From positions 1 through 10,877 of the forward strand of contig URKL01000038.1 in the NCBI GenBank assembly GCA_900548485.1: a DNA stretch of 10,877 nucleotides. The letters are read 5' to 3'. The DNA comes from an uncultured Succinatimonas sp. GTDB lineage: Bacteria; Pseudomonadota; Gammaproteobacteria; Enterobacterales; Succinivibrionaceae. The position numbers and the translations under genes were made by a program. Below, in pieces: positions 1 to 6,925 of the stretch. A model generated the notes under the pieces. It saw only the letters and a list, made by a program, of their open reading frames with translations, was not told the DNA's origin and searched no databases. Position 1 is the first letter of the stretch, and each line of letters starts with the position of its first letter.

Positions 1-891
1 ACAAAGGCGGCAGAACCAAAGACGCCATTCAATGTTCCGATTTCTGTCAATGACATGTTTGAATTGGGTTTAAATCTTAATTTAAAGGATTTTGCACTTT
101 TATACAAACGACCTCAAGCGATGCTTGTTGGTTTATTTGGACAATTAGTCTTATTGCCCTTAGTAGCCTTAGTTTTAGCTTATAGCTGTAATTTACCTGA
201 GGTCTTACTTTTAGGCTTAGTTTTAATTGCCCTGTGTCCAGGAGGTAGTTCTTCAAATATCTTTACCTTACTTGCAAAGGGTGATGTGGCTCTGTCGGTG
301 GCGATGACTACTGTAAGCACTGTAGTGACAATGTTTACCTTACCTTTAATTTTAAAGGCTGTAATGAGCTTTAGTGGTTTAAGTTTTGCAGAATTTGACC
401 TGCCTATAGGAAAGCTCTTAGTACAAAATTTAGTTTTAATGTTATTACCTATAAGTTTAGGTTTATTGTTAAGCCGTTTTGCTCCTAATAAGGCTTTTAA
501 GATCAATTTAATTTTATCTAAGATAGCTTTTCCTTGTTTAGTTTTATTAGCCTCAATTTTCTTTATTGAGCACTATAGCGATATTATTGCTTACTTTAAT
601 GATTTAGCTTTTGCAGTCATTGCTTTAATCTTGATGGCGGTAACTTTGTCTTCAATACTTTCACGTATGTTTAAATTATCATCAAAGGTCAGACGTACAA
701 TTGTTATTGAGGTTGGTATGCAAAATGCGGCTCAAGCAATTGCTTTAGCATCAAGTCCTTTTGTCTTTAATAATCCTACAATGGCTATGCCGGCTATTGT
801 CTATGCTTTGTTTATGAATGTTATCTTGCTTATCTATATCAAGCTTGTAAAAAAGCAAGGCCAGGGAAACGATATTCAGGCTTTAGCTTAA
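1..891 (+). CDS. Bile acid:sodium symporter (BASS) family transporter, 5' end missing
   Basis: Inner-membrane secondary transporter of the BASS/SBF family; members import organic anions with Na+, and the substrate here cannot be told from sequence. The frame is open to base 1, so the gene starts outside the window; 296 residues are visible. The Met codon at 55 is probably internal, because the family-typical stretch MFELGLNLNLKDF (small-Gly-Leu followed by Asp-Phe) lies well inside homologues. Visible residues 79-86 (CPGGSSSN), followed by LAKGDVALSV, match the conserved discontinuous-helix region that binds Na+. EVGMQN at about 237-242 matches the second sodium-site motif. The rest is a series of hydrophobic helices ending in a short basic/polar tail. 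A 111-nt gap follows, with no clear terminator. Family confidence is high; substrate is unknown. Confidence 0.85.
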   Translation, partial: TKAAEPKTPFNVPISVNDMFELGLNLNLKDFALLYKRPQAMLVGLFGQLVLLPLVALVLAYSCNLPEVLLLGLVLIALCPGGSSSNIFTLLAKGDVALSVAMTTVSTVVTMFTLPLILKAVMSFSGLSFAEFDLPIGKLLVQNLVLMLLPISLGLLLSRFAPNKAFKINLILSKIAFPCLVLLASIFFIEHYSDIIAYFNDLAFAVIALILMAVTLSSILSRMFKLSSKVRRTIVIEVGMQNAAQAIALASSPFVFNNPTMAMPAIVYALFMNVILLIYIKLVKKQGQGNDIQALA

Positions 892-991
892 GCTTTAGAT
901 GATATACTTTTTATAAGAATGTTTATGCAAAGTCTATTTAAAAAAGCACTAGCAATTTTTGCCTAAGAGTAGATACAACATCAAGTGGAAA

Positions 992-996
992 AAGGA
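992..996 (+). promoter_or_regulatory. Ribosome binding site deciding the SDR start
   Basis: AAGGA lies 6 nt upstream of ATG 1003. It falls inside the longer reading that would begin at GTG 985, which argues that the GTG is not the start. Confidence 0.6.
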
Positions 997-1002
997 TTAG
1001 CT

Positions 1003-1734
1003 ATGGCCAATTATCTCGTTACAGGTGCAAGTTCTGGTATAGGTAGAGCAGTTGTAGGTGAGTTAGTGAAACATCAGCACTGTGTTTTTGCTATGACTCG
1101 TGATGCTCATCATGCAGCTGATATTGTGGCTCGTTATGGTGAGAATAATGTCATAACTGTTGTAGAAGATTTGCAAAATATTGCCTCTTTAGAGAAAACT
1201 ATGCGTCCTTTAATTAATAAATATGGGAGTTTTGCAGGTTTAGCTCATTGCGGTGGTATTGTGCGATTTGAAAGTATTCGTAAGTTAAGTTACGACCGCA
1301 ATTTAGAGATGATGCAGATCCATTATTTTGCTTTAGTTGAACTTTTGCGTATTTTGACTTTTAAGAAAGATCGCCATCAAATCTTCTCTGCCGTAGCTGT
1401 AACTTCAGCCGCTGCCGTGCGTTCAATGCGTGATATGGTTGCTTATAGTGCCGCAAAGGCCGCAGTTGAAGGTTTTGTACGCTCTGCAAGTCAGGAACTT
1501 TTAGAAAATAATATCTATATCAATGCCTTGAGACCTGGATTTGTAGATACTCCTATGCTTGAGGTAGCTAAATTTGTTCATGACAATTTTGATACTTGGT
1601 TAAAACAGCAGCAACCTTTAGGAACAATTCCCTCAGAGGCAGTAGCATCTGAGGTTGTACATTTACTTTTACGCGATAATCCTTATGTTGTTGGAACCAT
1701 TGTCGATGTTAATGGCGGTATGCCTGTTTATTGA
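1003..1734 (+). CDS. Short-chain dehydrogenase/reductase (SDR) family oxidoreductase
   Basis: Predicted NAD(P)-dependent cytosolic oxidoreductase of 243 residues, the normal size of a classical SDR. Visible motifs: the cofactor loop TGASSGIG (residues 7-14), catalytic Ser135 in VTS, Tyr148 and Lys152 in YSAAK, the RPGFVDTPM segment (177-185), and a C-terminal GTIVDVNGG typical of the family. The usual NNAG motif is replaced by HCGG (82-85), which is odd. The start at ATG 1003 is preferred over GTG 985, because AAGGA at 992-996 sits 6 nt before the ATG and the protein then begins right at the first beta strand (MANYLVTGAS). The ruvC start follows 10 nt after the stop, so co-transcription with ruvCAB is likely. 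The substrate cannot be predicted; the oxidoreductase class is secure. Confidence 0.85.
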   Translation: MANYLVTGASSGIGRAVVGELVKHQHCVFAMTRDAHHAADIVARYGENNVITVVEDLQNIASLEKTMRPLINKYGSFAGLAHCGGIVRFESIRKLSYDRNLEMMQIHYFALVELLRILTFKKDRHQIFSAVAVTSAAAVRSMRDMVAYSAAKAAVEGFVRSASQELLENNIYINALRPGFVDTPMLEVAKFVHDNFDTWLKQQQPLGTIPSEAVASEVVHLLLRDNPYVVGTIVDVNGGMPVY

Positions 1735-1744
1735 TGGAAATTTT

Positions 1745-2278
1745 GTGGTAATTATCGGCATCGATCCTGGTTCTCGGATTACAGGTTATGGAATTATTAA
1801 AAGTGTTAACGGTAAGCCTCAGTATTTAGGCTCAGGTTGTATTCGTACCGGAGATGGCCCCATAGCCTGTAAATTGCGCACCATTTATATGGGAGTATCA
1901 ACCTTAGTTGAACAATTTAAGCCAGATGTTATGGCTATTGAAGAGACTTTTTTATCTAAAAACGTGCAATCAACGGTAAAACTTTCCGAGGCGCGTGCAA
2001 GCGCAATGGTAGCTGGTGCAAATCTTGGTTTAGAGGTATTTGAATACACTCCCATGCAGATTAAGCAAGCTGTAGTTGGCTATGGAGCTGCGCAAAAGCA
2101 TCAAGTTCAGTATATGGTCAAGCTTATCTTGCACTTAGAGGGAAATCCTCAAGCTGATGCAGCTGATGCTTTAGCTTGCGCAGTTTGTCATGCTTTTACT
2201 TATAGAGTAACAAGCGCAATGGGAACGACTGTTGCTAATGCCTCTTCAGTACGAGGACGTCTACGGCGTCATCTATAA
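1745..2278 (+). CDS. ruvC: Crossover junction endodeoxyribonuclease RuvC
   Basis: Holliday-junction resolvase that works as a dimer with RuvAB and cuts symmetrically opposed strands using Mg2+. The protein is 177 residues (E. coli 173). With GTG 1745 as start, all acidic catalytic residues fall on the E. coli numbers: Asp7 (GIDPGS), Glu66 (AIEE), Asp138 and Asp141 (ADAAD). Phe69, Lys107 and Lys118 also coincide. This supports GTG 1745 over an in-frame ATG at 1655, which would add 30 residues absent from the family and overlap the SDR gene by 80 bases. The ribosome site is weak (GGA at 1736-1738, just after the SDR stop), so translational coupling to the SDR gene is plausible. The C-terminus (about 153-177) is basic and poorly conserved, as usual. 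First gene of ruvCAB. Confidence 0.95.
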   Translation: MVIIGIDPGSRITGYGIIKSVNGKPQYLGSGCIRTGDGPIACKLRTIYMGVSTLVEQFKPDVMAIEETFLSKNVQSTVKLSEARASAMVAGANLGLEVFEYTPMQIKQAVVGYGAAQKHQVQYMVKLILHLEGNPQADAADALACAVCHAFTYRVTSAMGTTVANASSVRGRLRRHL

Positions 2279-2289
2279 AAGGAATTTAT

Positions 2290-2907
2290 ATGATAGGAAG
2301 TTTACGTGGTAATCTTTTGCAAGTAGATGGTGTTACCGCTTTAATTGAGGTAAATGGTGTAGGATATGAGGTAGAAATGCCGGTTACTTCTTTATCTCAT
2401 TTTCAAAAAAATACCGAAATTTTTGTTTATATTCAGCAAATTGTGCGTGAAGATGCGCATTTGTTGTATGGCTTTTATGACTTTTCTTCTAGAGCTTTAT
2501 TTAGGGAGCTAATCAAAGTATCTGGCGTTGGTCCTAAAATGGCTTTAGCGGTATTATCGACTTTCGATGTACAGTCTTTCATTGCTACGGTTTTGCAAGG
2601 TCGTAGTACTGCTTTGCAACAAATTCCCGGTGTTGGTAAAAAAACTGCTGAGCGTTTAGTCGTAGAATTATCCGATCGCTTAAGTAAGTTCTCTTTAACT
2701 ACTATGCCTACTCCCGAGGGAGATGTGGTGTCTAAAGCGCAAAATGCGGTTAATTTTGATGAAGCTGTTAGCGCTATGATAGCCTTAGGTTATAGAGAAA
2801 ACGAAAGTCTTAAGTATGTTAAAGTGGCTTTAGAGAAGAATCCTGATGCGCAAACAGATGAGCTTATTGTAGCTGCTTTAGCTTTGATCTCAAAAGGAAA
2901 ATCATAA
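2290..2907 (+). CDS. ruvA: Holliday junction branch migration protein RuvA
   Basis: DNA-binding subunit that tetramerises on four-way junctions and loads RuvB. The protein is 205 residues (E. coli 203). Order of domains: an OB-fold N-terminus (about 1-63) starting MIGSLRG, with the acidic pin Glu54-Asp55 in REDAHLLYGF; two helix-hairpin-helix motifs, VSGVGPKMAL (77-86) and IPGVGKKTAE (112-121); a flexible linker (about 135-150); and a C-terminal RuvB-binding domain with ALGYRENES. AGGA ends 6 nt before the ATG, and the gene starts 11 nt after ruvC. It is followed by ruvB after 3 nt. No LexA-type CTG-N10-CAG box is visible upstream, unlike the SOS-regulated ruvAB of E. coli. Confidence 0.97.
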   Translation: MIGSLRGNLLQVDGVTALIEVNGVGYEVEMPVTSLSHFQKNTEIFVYIQQIVREDAHLLYGFYDFSSRALFRELIKVSGVGPKMALAVLSTFDVQSFIATVLQGRSTALQQIPGVGKKTAERLVVELSDRLSKFSLTTMPTPEGDVVSKAQNAVNFDEAVSAMIALGYRENESLKYVKVALEKNPDAQTDELIVAALALISKGKS

Positions 2908-2910
2908 AAA

Positions 2911-3978
2911 ATGGCAAGTGCAAAGGATTTAGGCATTGTAGCTGATAGTCTTAAGGTTAATGAGGATATTCGTGCTGAGAAAACCCTAGATGAAATTGAA
3001 GCTGAGGATAATCGCTCTTTTGAAGATAGAGCTCTAAGACCACAAAGATTGTGTGATTATATAGGTCAAAATGAGGTTAAGGAGCAATTATCTATTGCTC
3101 TTAAGGCTGCTAAAAAACGTGGTGAGGCTATGGATCATGTTTTGATCTTTGGCCCTCCTGGTTTAGGAAAGACTACTTTATCTAATATCATTGCTAATGA
3201 ATTAGCTGTGGGAATTTCTCAGACTTCAGGACCTGCTTTAGAAAAAAAAGGCGATGTGGCAGCTTTATTAACTAATTTGCAAAAGCGCAATGTAATATTT
3301 ATTGACGAGATTCATCGTCTTTCACCTGTAATTGAAGAATTTTTATATCCCGCGATGGAAGACTATAGTGTGGATATTATGACGGGTGAAGGTCCTTCAG
3401 CACGTTCAATTAAAATTAACTTAAACCCCTTTACGTTAGTTGGAGCGACAACCCGTGCAGGTACTTTAACCTCACCTTTAAGGGCGCGTTTTGGCATTAT
3501 CTTACAACTTAAATTTTATACTCCACAAGAGCTTGAAATTATCGTAAATGTTAGCGCTAAAAAGTTAGGTGTAGAGATAGAGCCTGAAGGAGCTTTGGAA
3601 ATTGCAAGAAGGTCTCGGGGTACACCGCGTATTGCTAATCGTCTTTTAAGACGTGTGCGCGATTATGCAGAAGTTAAAGGTACAGGCCATATTTCTTTAG
3701 ATATTGCTAAAGCTGCATTGGAGATGTTACGCATTGATGATGATGGTTTTGACGATATAGATAGAGAGTATCTGCGTACAATCATTTATGATTTTAATGG
3801 TGGACCTGTTGGTATTGAGAGTTTAGCTGCTTCTTTGGGAAATGATCGCGATACCTTAGAGAATGTTGTTGAACCCTATATTATTCAGCAAGGCTTTATT
3901 CAGCGCTCACGTATGGGACGAGTGGCAACAGCTAAAGCTTATGCAAAATTTAATCTTGATTTTCCTAAAGGTGCATAA
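2911..3978 (+). CDS. ruvB: Holliday junction branch migration ATPase RuvB
   Basis: AAA+ motor that forms hexamers flanking the RuvA-bound junction and drives branch migration with ATP. The protein is 355 residues against 336 in E. coli; the excess is an acidic N-terminal extension of about 19 residues before the conserved [12 protein letters not shown] segment. Walker A is GPPGLGKT (81-88), Walker B IFIDEI (129-134), sensor 1 GATTRAG (178-184), the arginine-finger region LRARFG (190-195), and sensor 2 lies in [16 protein letters not shown]. The C-terminal winged helix has [12 protein letters not shown] (321-332). The start is 3 nt after ruvA; the nearest purine-rich site (AGGA, 2895-2898) is 12 nt away, so translation is probably coupled to ruvA. 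ybgC begins 2 nt after the stop. Confidence 0.97.
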   Translation: MASAKDLGIVADSLKVNEDIRAEKTLDEIEAEDNRSFEDRALRPQRLCDYIGQNEVKEQLSIALKAAKKRGEAMDHVLIFGPPGLGKTTLSNIIANELAVGISQTSGPALEKKGDVAALLTNLQKRNVIFIDEIHRLSPVIEEFLYPAMEDYSVDIMTGEGPSARSIKINLNPFTLVGATTRAGTLTSPLRARFGIILQLKFYTPQELEIIVNVSAKKLGVEIEPEGALEIARRSRGTPRIANRLLRRVRDYAEVKGTGHISLDIAKAALEMLRIDDDGFDDIDREYLRTIIYDFNGGPVGIESLAASLGNDRDTLENVVEPYIIQQGFIQRSRMGRVATAKAYAKFNLDFPKGA

Positions 3979-3980
3979 TC

Positions 3981-4421
3981 ATGAATCAAGAATTTTCATT
4001 TAATTGTCGTGTTTATTTTGAAGATACCGATGCAGGTGGCATTGTTTATTATGCCAATTATTTAAAATTCTGTGAAAGAGCTCGTACGGAATGGCTTTTA
4101 AAAAGTGGTTTAAGTCAGCAGTCGCTTTTAAAAGAAAAACAAGGCTTTGTAATTCGTAGTATTGCAGCTAATTATTTAAAGTCAGCTCGTCTTGAAGATT
4201 TTTTAAAAATTACTGTGATCCCGGTAAAAGTTGGCGCATGTGGTTTAAAAATCTTTCAACAGATATATAATCAGAATTCGGAACTGCTTTTTGAATTTGA
4301 ATGTAGTTTAGCCTATATAGATTTTACGACGGCGCGGCCTAAACCAATGCCTGCAGAGGCTAGAACCTATATAAAAAGCTTCATGAAAGCAGATGCCGAA
4401 GCTTTAGGAGTAAATAACTAA
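3981..4421 (+). CDS. ybgC: Tol-Pal-associated acyl-CoA thioesterase YbgC
   Basis: Hotdog-fold thioesterase (4HBT family), cytoplasmic; E. coli YbgC hydrolyses acyl-CoA in vitro and is linked to phospholipid enzymes. The protein is 146 residues (E. coli 134). The family signature is at 10-36: RVYFEDTDAGGIVYYANY followed by LKFCERAR. The catalytic Asp is Asp17 (equivalent to E. coli Asp18). The His of E. coli VYHASY is Tyr24 here, a change I recall in other YbgC homologues. YbgC is the standard first gene of tol-pal clusters, and it lies 2 nt after ruvB and directly abuts tolQ with no intervening base, so all are likely one transcript. Confidence 0.93.
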   Translation: MNQEFSFNCRVYFEDTDAGGIVYYANYLKFCERARTEWLLKSGLSQQSLLKEKQGFVIRSIAANYLKSARLEDFLKITVIPVKVGACGLKIFQQIYNQNSELLFEFECSLAYIDFTTARPKPMPAEARTYIKSFMKADAEALGVNN

Positions 4422-5396
4422 ATGGAAAACGGAACTCTCTCCATTACAGCTCTTGTTTTTAATGCCAGTTTTCTTGTACAGGTAGTGATGTTTTTCTTAT
4501 TATCATTATCTGTTATATCTTGGACTATCATTATTCAACGTACTAATCTTTATAAAAATAGCCGTAAAAATGCTGATGAATTTGAAGACAAATTTTGGTC
4601 AGGTATTGATTTAAATAAGCTCTATCAAGATTGCATGCAACGTCAGCAATCTTTGCAAGGGTTAGAGGTTATTTATACGGCAGGCTTTAAGGAATTTGTA
4701 CGCTTAGTTAATTCAGGTCCTGCCGATCAGGAAGTGGTTATGGATGGTACCTATAGACAGATGAAGGTAGCACAATCCCGCGAAATGGAAAATTTAGAAG
4801 GGCATTTGGCAACTTTGGCAACCATAGGCTCTATTAGCCCATATATAGGACTTTTTGGTACTGTTTGGGGAATTATGCATGCCTTCGTAGCGTTAGCTGC
4901 TGTAAAAAATGCAACTTTATCCATGGTTGCACCTCCAATTGCTGAGGCATTAATTGCAACTGCAATGGGTTTATTTGCTGCTATTCCAGCGGTAATGTTT
5001 TATAACCGTTTTGCCTCAAGAGTTGAGGCCTTAGAGAACCGTTATATTAATTTTATGGATGAATTTGCTACGATTTTAAATCGTCGCTTGGTAACTGTAC
5101 GCTCGCAACAAAAGCGTTCTAATGAGGAACATACAGAGCAATATCAACAGCGCTCTAATCATCAATATCAAGAGCAATATGCTCAAAATCAGCAATATCA
5201 ACATTTTCAACGTAATAATACTGATTTTTCACAGTCTCAGCAGTTTCATCGTCATCAAGAGAGCAATCCTCCTTCACAAGGTTTTGCTCCACAAAATTAC
5301 ACTGAAATGCATCGTTCCTTTGATCCCCGTCAAAGACGACCTGATCCATTTATAAAGCCTCAGGCGCAAGCAAATTCTAGCTTTAAGCAGGAGTAA
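4422..5396 (+). CDS. tolQ: Tol-Pal proton-channel subunit TolQ with long Gln-rich C-terminal tail
   Basis: Inner-membrane MotA/TolQ/ExbB-family subunit that with TolR uses the proton motive force to energise TolA. Three transmembrane helices are visible: about 18-39, 130-158 and 170-194. The conserved helix 2 segment has SPYIGLFGTVWGIMHAF, with Thr147. Helix 3 has APPIAEALIATAMGLFAAIP, with Thr180 equivalent to the channel Thr. Homology ends near residue 228 (ILNRRLVTV), where E. coli TolQ (230 residues) also ends. Here a further 96 residues follow that are about a quarter Gln (23), with many Asn, His, Tyr and Arg and no obvious fold; by topology they are cytoplasmic. The start abuts the ybgC stop; GGAG at 4407-4410 is 11 nt upstream. 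TolR begins 2 nt after the stop, so the tail is not an obvious frameshift artefact. Confidence 0.95.
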   Translation: MENGTLSITALVFNASFLVQVVMFFLLSLSVISWTIIIQRTNLYKNSRKNADEFEDKFWSGIDLNKLYQDCMQRQQSLQGLEVIYTAGFKEFVRLVNSGPADQEVVMDGTYRQMKVAQSREMENLEGHLATLATIGSISPYIGLFGTVWGIMHAFVALAAVKNATLSMVAPPIAEALIATAMGLFAAIPAVMFYNRFASRVEALENRYINFMDEFATILNRRLVTVRSQQKRSNEEHTEQYQQRSNHQYQEQYAQNQQYQHFQRNNTDFSQSQQFHRHQESNPPSQGFAPQNYTEMHRSFDPRQRRPDPFIKPQAQANSSFKQE

Positions 5397-5398
5397 TC

Positions 5399-5827
5399 AT
5401 GCAGGCTTTAAGAAGAAAGCGTTCTCGCCCTGTAGCAGAGATTAATGTGGTGCCATACATTGATGTTATGTTGGTACTATTGGTGATCTTTATTGCTACT
5501 GCTCCTGTGGTTATGCAGGGCGTGACAGTTGATCTTCCTCAAGCTGAGGCTGAGACTATGAATGAAGATCAAAAGACTCCTATTATTGCCACTGTCGATA
5601 AGGTTGGGCAGTATTTTGTAAGTATTGATAGCACTTCTGAGAAAATGGAAAATCTTGATGCGTTAACAGCATATGTTTCCTCAGAATTAGCCAAAGATCC
5701 ATCTCGTCCTGTAGTTGTACAAGGAGATGCCTTGGTTTCTTATGATGCGGTTATTAAGCTTATGAATGCTCTAAAACTAGGCGGTGTTAAAAGTGTAGGT
5801 CTAGTTACAGAACCTCTTGGAGATTAG
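5399..5827 (+). CDS. tolR: Tol-Pal system protein TolR
   Basis: ExbD/TolR-family partner of TolQ: one inner-membrane helix and a periplasmic domain that can contact peptidoglycan. The protein is 142 residues, the same as E. coli. A short basic N-terminus (LRRKRSRP) precedes EINVVPYIDVMLVLLVIFI, in which Asp22 is the proton-carrying acid (E. coli Asp23). The transmembrane helix spans about 20-40, followed by VDLPQAEAE and a periplasmic domain ending in the typical KLMNALKLGGVKSVGLVT. AGGAG lies 5 nt before the ATG and inside the last codons of tolQ. Confidence 0.96.
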   Translation: MQALRRKRSRPVAEINVVPYIDVMLVLLVIFIATAPVVMQGVTVDLPQAEAETMNEDQKTPIIATVDKVGQYFVSIDSTSEKMENLDALTAYVSSELAKDPSRPVVVQGDALVSYDAVIKLMNALKLGGVKSVGLVTEPLGD

Positions 5828-5832
5828 TTAAG

Positions 5833-6882
5833 GTGAAGATCGGTACTGGTACCGCCTTTGGTATAGCAATCTTTATTCATTTGGCTTTGATTGTAGTCTT
5901 AGTGGTTAATGTCTCTTTAGATAAACCAGAGCGTCCTAATGATAATCGCAATAATATTATGCATGCGACTATGATTACACCTGCATCTTTGGGTAATCCT
6001 AATGGTAAAACTCAAGAGCAAAAAACTCAGGCGTCTCAAAATGTTAAAACTCCCGAGCCTAAGTCATCTGCAAAAGCTCAAGAGGAATTGCAAGAACGCT
6101 TAGCTGCACAACAAAAAGCAGAAGCTGAGCGCAAAGAGGCTGTTGCTTTAAAGAAAAAGCAAGAGGCGGAGCGTTTAGAAGCTGAACGCAAGGCCAATGA
6201 ACAAAAACGTATTGAAGCTGAGAAAAAAGCTTTAGCTTTGAAGAAAGCCCAAGAACAAAAGAGACTTGAAGAGCAAAAGAAATTAGAAGAAAAGAAGAAA
6301 GCGGAAGCAGAAGCCAAGAAGAAGGCAGAAGCAGAGACTAAGAAGAAAGCGGAAGCAGAGACTAAGAAGAAAGCGGAAGCAGAGGCTAAGAAGAAAGCAG
6401 AAGCAGAAGCTAAGAAGAAAGCAGAAGCAGAGGCTAAGAAGAAAGCAGAAGCAGAAGCTAAGAAGAAAGCGGAAGCCGAGGCTAAGAAGAAGGCGGAAGC
6501 CGAGGCTAAGAGGAAAGCAGAAGCTGAGGCTCAACAAAAAGCTGATTCTTTAGAGGATGATATTTTAGGTACAACAGATGGAGATCCTATAAATGGTAAA
6601 GGCTTAGGTGCAGGTCCTGATGGTGCTGGAGGGTATGGTGCTAAAGTTCAGGGAATGATTGAACAAAATTGGCTTATTGATCCCTCTATGAACGGCAAGA
6701 CCGTTAAGGTTTCAATCAGTGTTGATAGCAATGGCCTTATTTCAGGAGAGCAATGTCAGGGTGATAAAAAAGTATGTAAATCAGCTTTAGATACTTTAAA
6801 TCGTATTGGTATGTTGCCAAGACCTCCGGCAAATTGTCCTGAGTGTGGAAATATTGTAATTTCAATGACACCTAAACTTTGA
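5833..6882 (+). CDS. tolA: Tol-Pal energy-transducing protein TolA
   Basis: Links the TolQR motor to TolB and Pal across the periplasm. The protein is 349 residues (E. coli 421). Domain I is a short N-terminus with a single helix (about 8-28); the conserved Ser-x3-His motif used to contact TolQR is Ala12-x3-His16 here, with only the His kept. Domain II (about 80-240) is a long Lys/Glu/Ala helix whose second half is an almost pure eight-residue repeat. A Gly-rich hinge (250-268) leads to domain III (about 268-349), recognised by YGAKVQGMIEQNW, LISGEQCQGD and RIGMLPRPP. Domain III has four Cys (308, 316, 335, 338), the last two as CPEC; E. coli domain III has a single disulfide. The start is GTG 5833 with GGAG about 10 nt upstream, 5 nt after tolR. 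Confidence 0.94.
   Translation: MKIGTGTAFGIAIFIHLALIVVLVVNVSLDKPERPNDNRNNIMHATMITPASLGNPNGKTQEQKTQASQNVKTPEPKSSAKAQEELQERLAAQQKAEAERKEAVALKKKQEAERLEAERKANEQKRIEAEKKALALKKAQEQKRLEEQKKLEEKKKAEAEAKKKAEAETKKKAEAETKKKAEAEAKKKAEAEAKKKAEAEAKKKAEAEAKKKAEAEAKKKAEAEAKRKAEAEAQQKADSLEDDILGTTDGDPINGKGLGAGPDGAGGYGAKVQGMIEQNWLIDPSMNGKTVKVSISVDSNGLISGEQCQGDKKVCKSALDTLNRIGMLPRPPANCPECGNIVISMTPKL
6301..6540 (+). repeat. 24-bp tandem repeat within tolA, nine copies plus one degenerate
   Basis: Nine consecutive in-frame 24-base units (6301-6516), each coding for Ala-Glu-Ala-Glu-Ala/Thr followed by three basic residues, and a tenth degenerate unit (6517-6540, ending Gln-Gln-Lys). Units differ mainly at third positions (gcg/gca, gaa/gag, aag/aaa); two units have Thr for the fifth Ala. 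The less regular region before 6301 has the same composition. Such purity suggests expansion by slippage or unequal recombination. Confidence 0.95.
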
Positions 6883-6894
6883 TGTGACTATAAT
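6865..6894 (+). promoter_or_regulatory. Promoter for tolB-pal
   Basis: The -35 box ATGACA (6865-6870, 5 of 6 to TTGACA) and a perfect -10 box TATAAT (6889-6894) are separated by 18 bases. It overlaps the 3' end of tolA and would start transcription near 6901, giving a leader of about 25 nt before tolB. E. coli also has a separate tolB-pal transcript, which supports the call. Confidence 0.7.
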
Positions 6895-6925
6895 AGGGAA
6901 AATTTTGTCTTAAGGAGTTAAGTTA

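Noticed and set aside
180..506. Minus-strand reading frame of 108 codons opposite the transporter
   Set aside because: It lies wholly within a well-supported membrane protein gene, and its Lys-rich translation is the complement of Leu/Phe codons.
985..1002. SDR start at GTG 985
   Set aside because: The extra codons contain the AAGGA ribosome site for ATG 1003, and the protein from 1003 already has the complete cofactor fold.
892..1002. Promoter or terminator between the transporter and SDR genes
   Set aside because: TATACT at 903-908 resembles a -10 box but has no acceptable -35, and no stem with a T-run is visible.
1655..1744. Longer RuvC starting at ATG 1655
   Set aside because: It would overlap the SDR gene by 80 bases and add 30 residues not found in the family; GTG 1745 places Asp7, Glu66, Asp138 and Asp141 on E. 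coli numbering.
1690..2290. LexA (SOS) box before ruvC or ruvA
   Set aside because: I looked for CTG-N10-CAG in the upstream regions and saw none; SOS control, if any, would have to come from upstream of the SDR gene.
5122..5355. Short reading frames on both strands inside the TolQ tail
   Set aside because: They arise from the low-complexity Gln codons; the tolQ frame is continuous to just before tolR, and the alternatives resemble no known protein.
6078..6537. Two minus-strand reading frames opposite tolA coding for Phe/Leu/Ser/Cys-rich repeats
   Set aside because: They are the reverse reading of the Lys/Glu/Ala repeat in tolA, with no ribosome site or family resemblance.
6301..6540. CRISPR or other spaced repeat array
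   Set aside because: Units are contiguous without spacers and encode an in-frame helical repeat of TolA.
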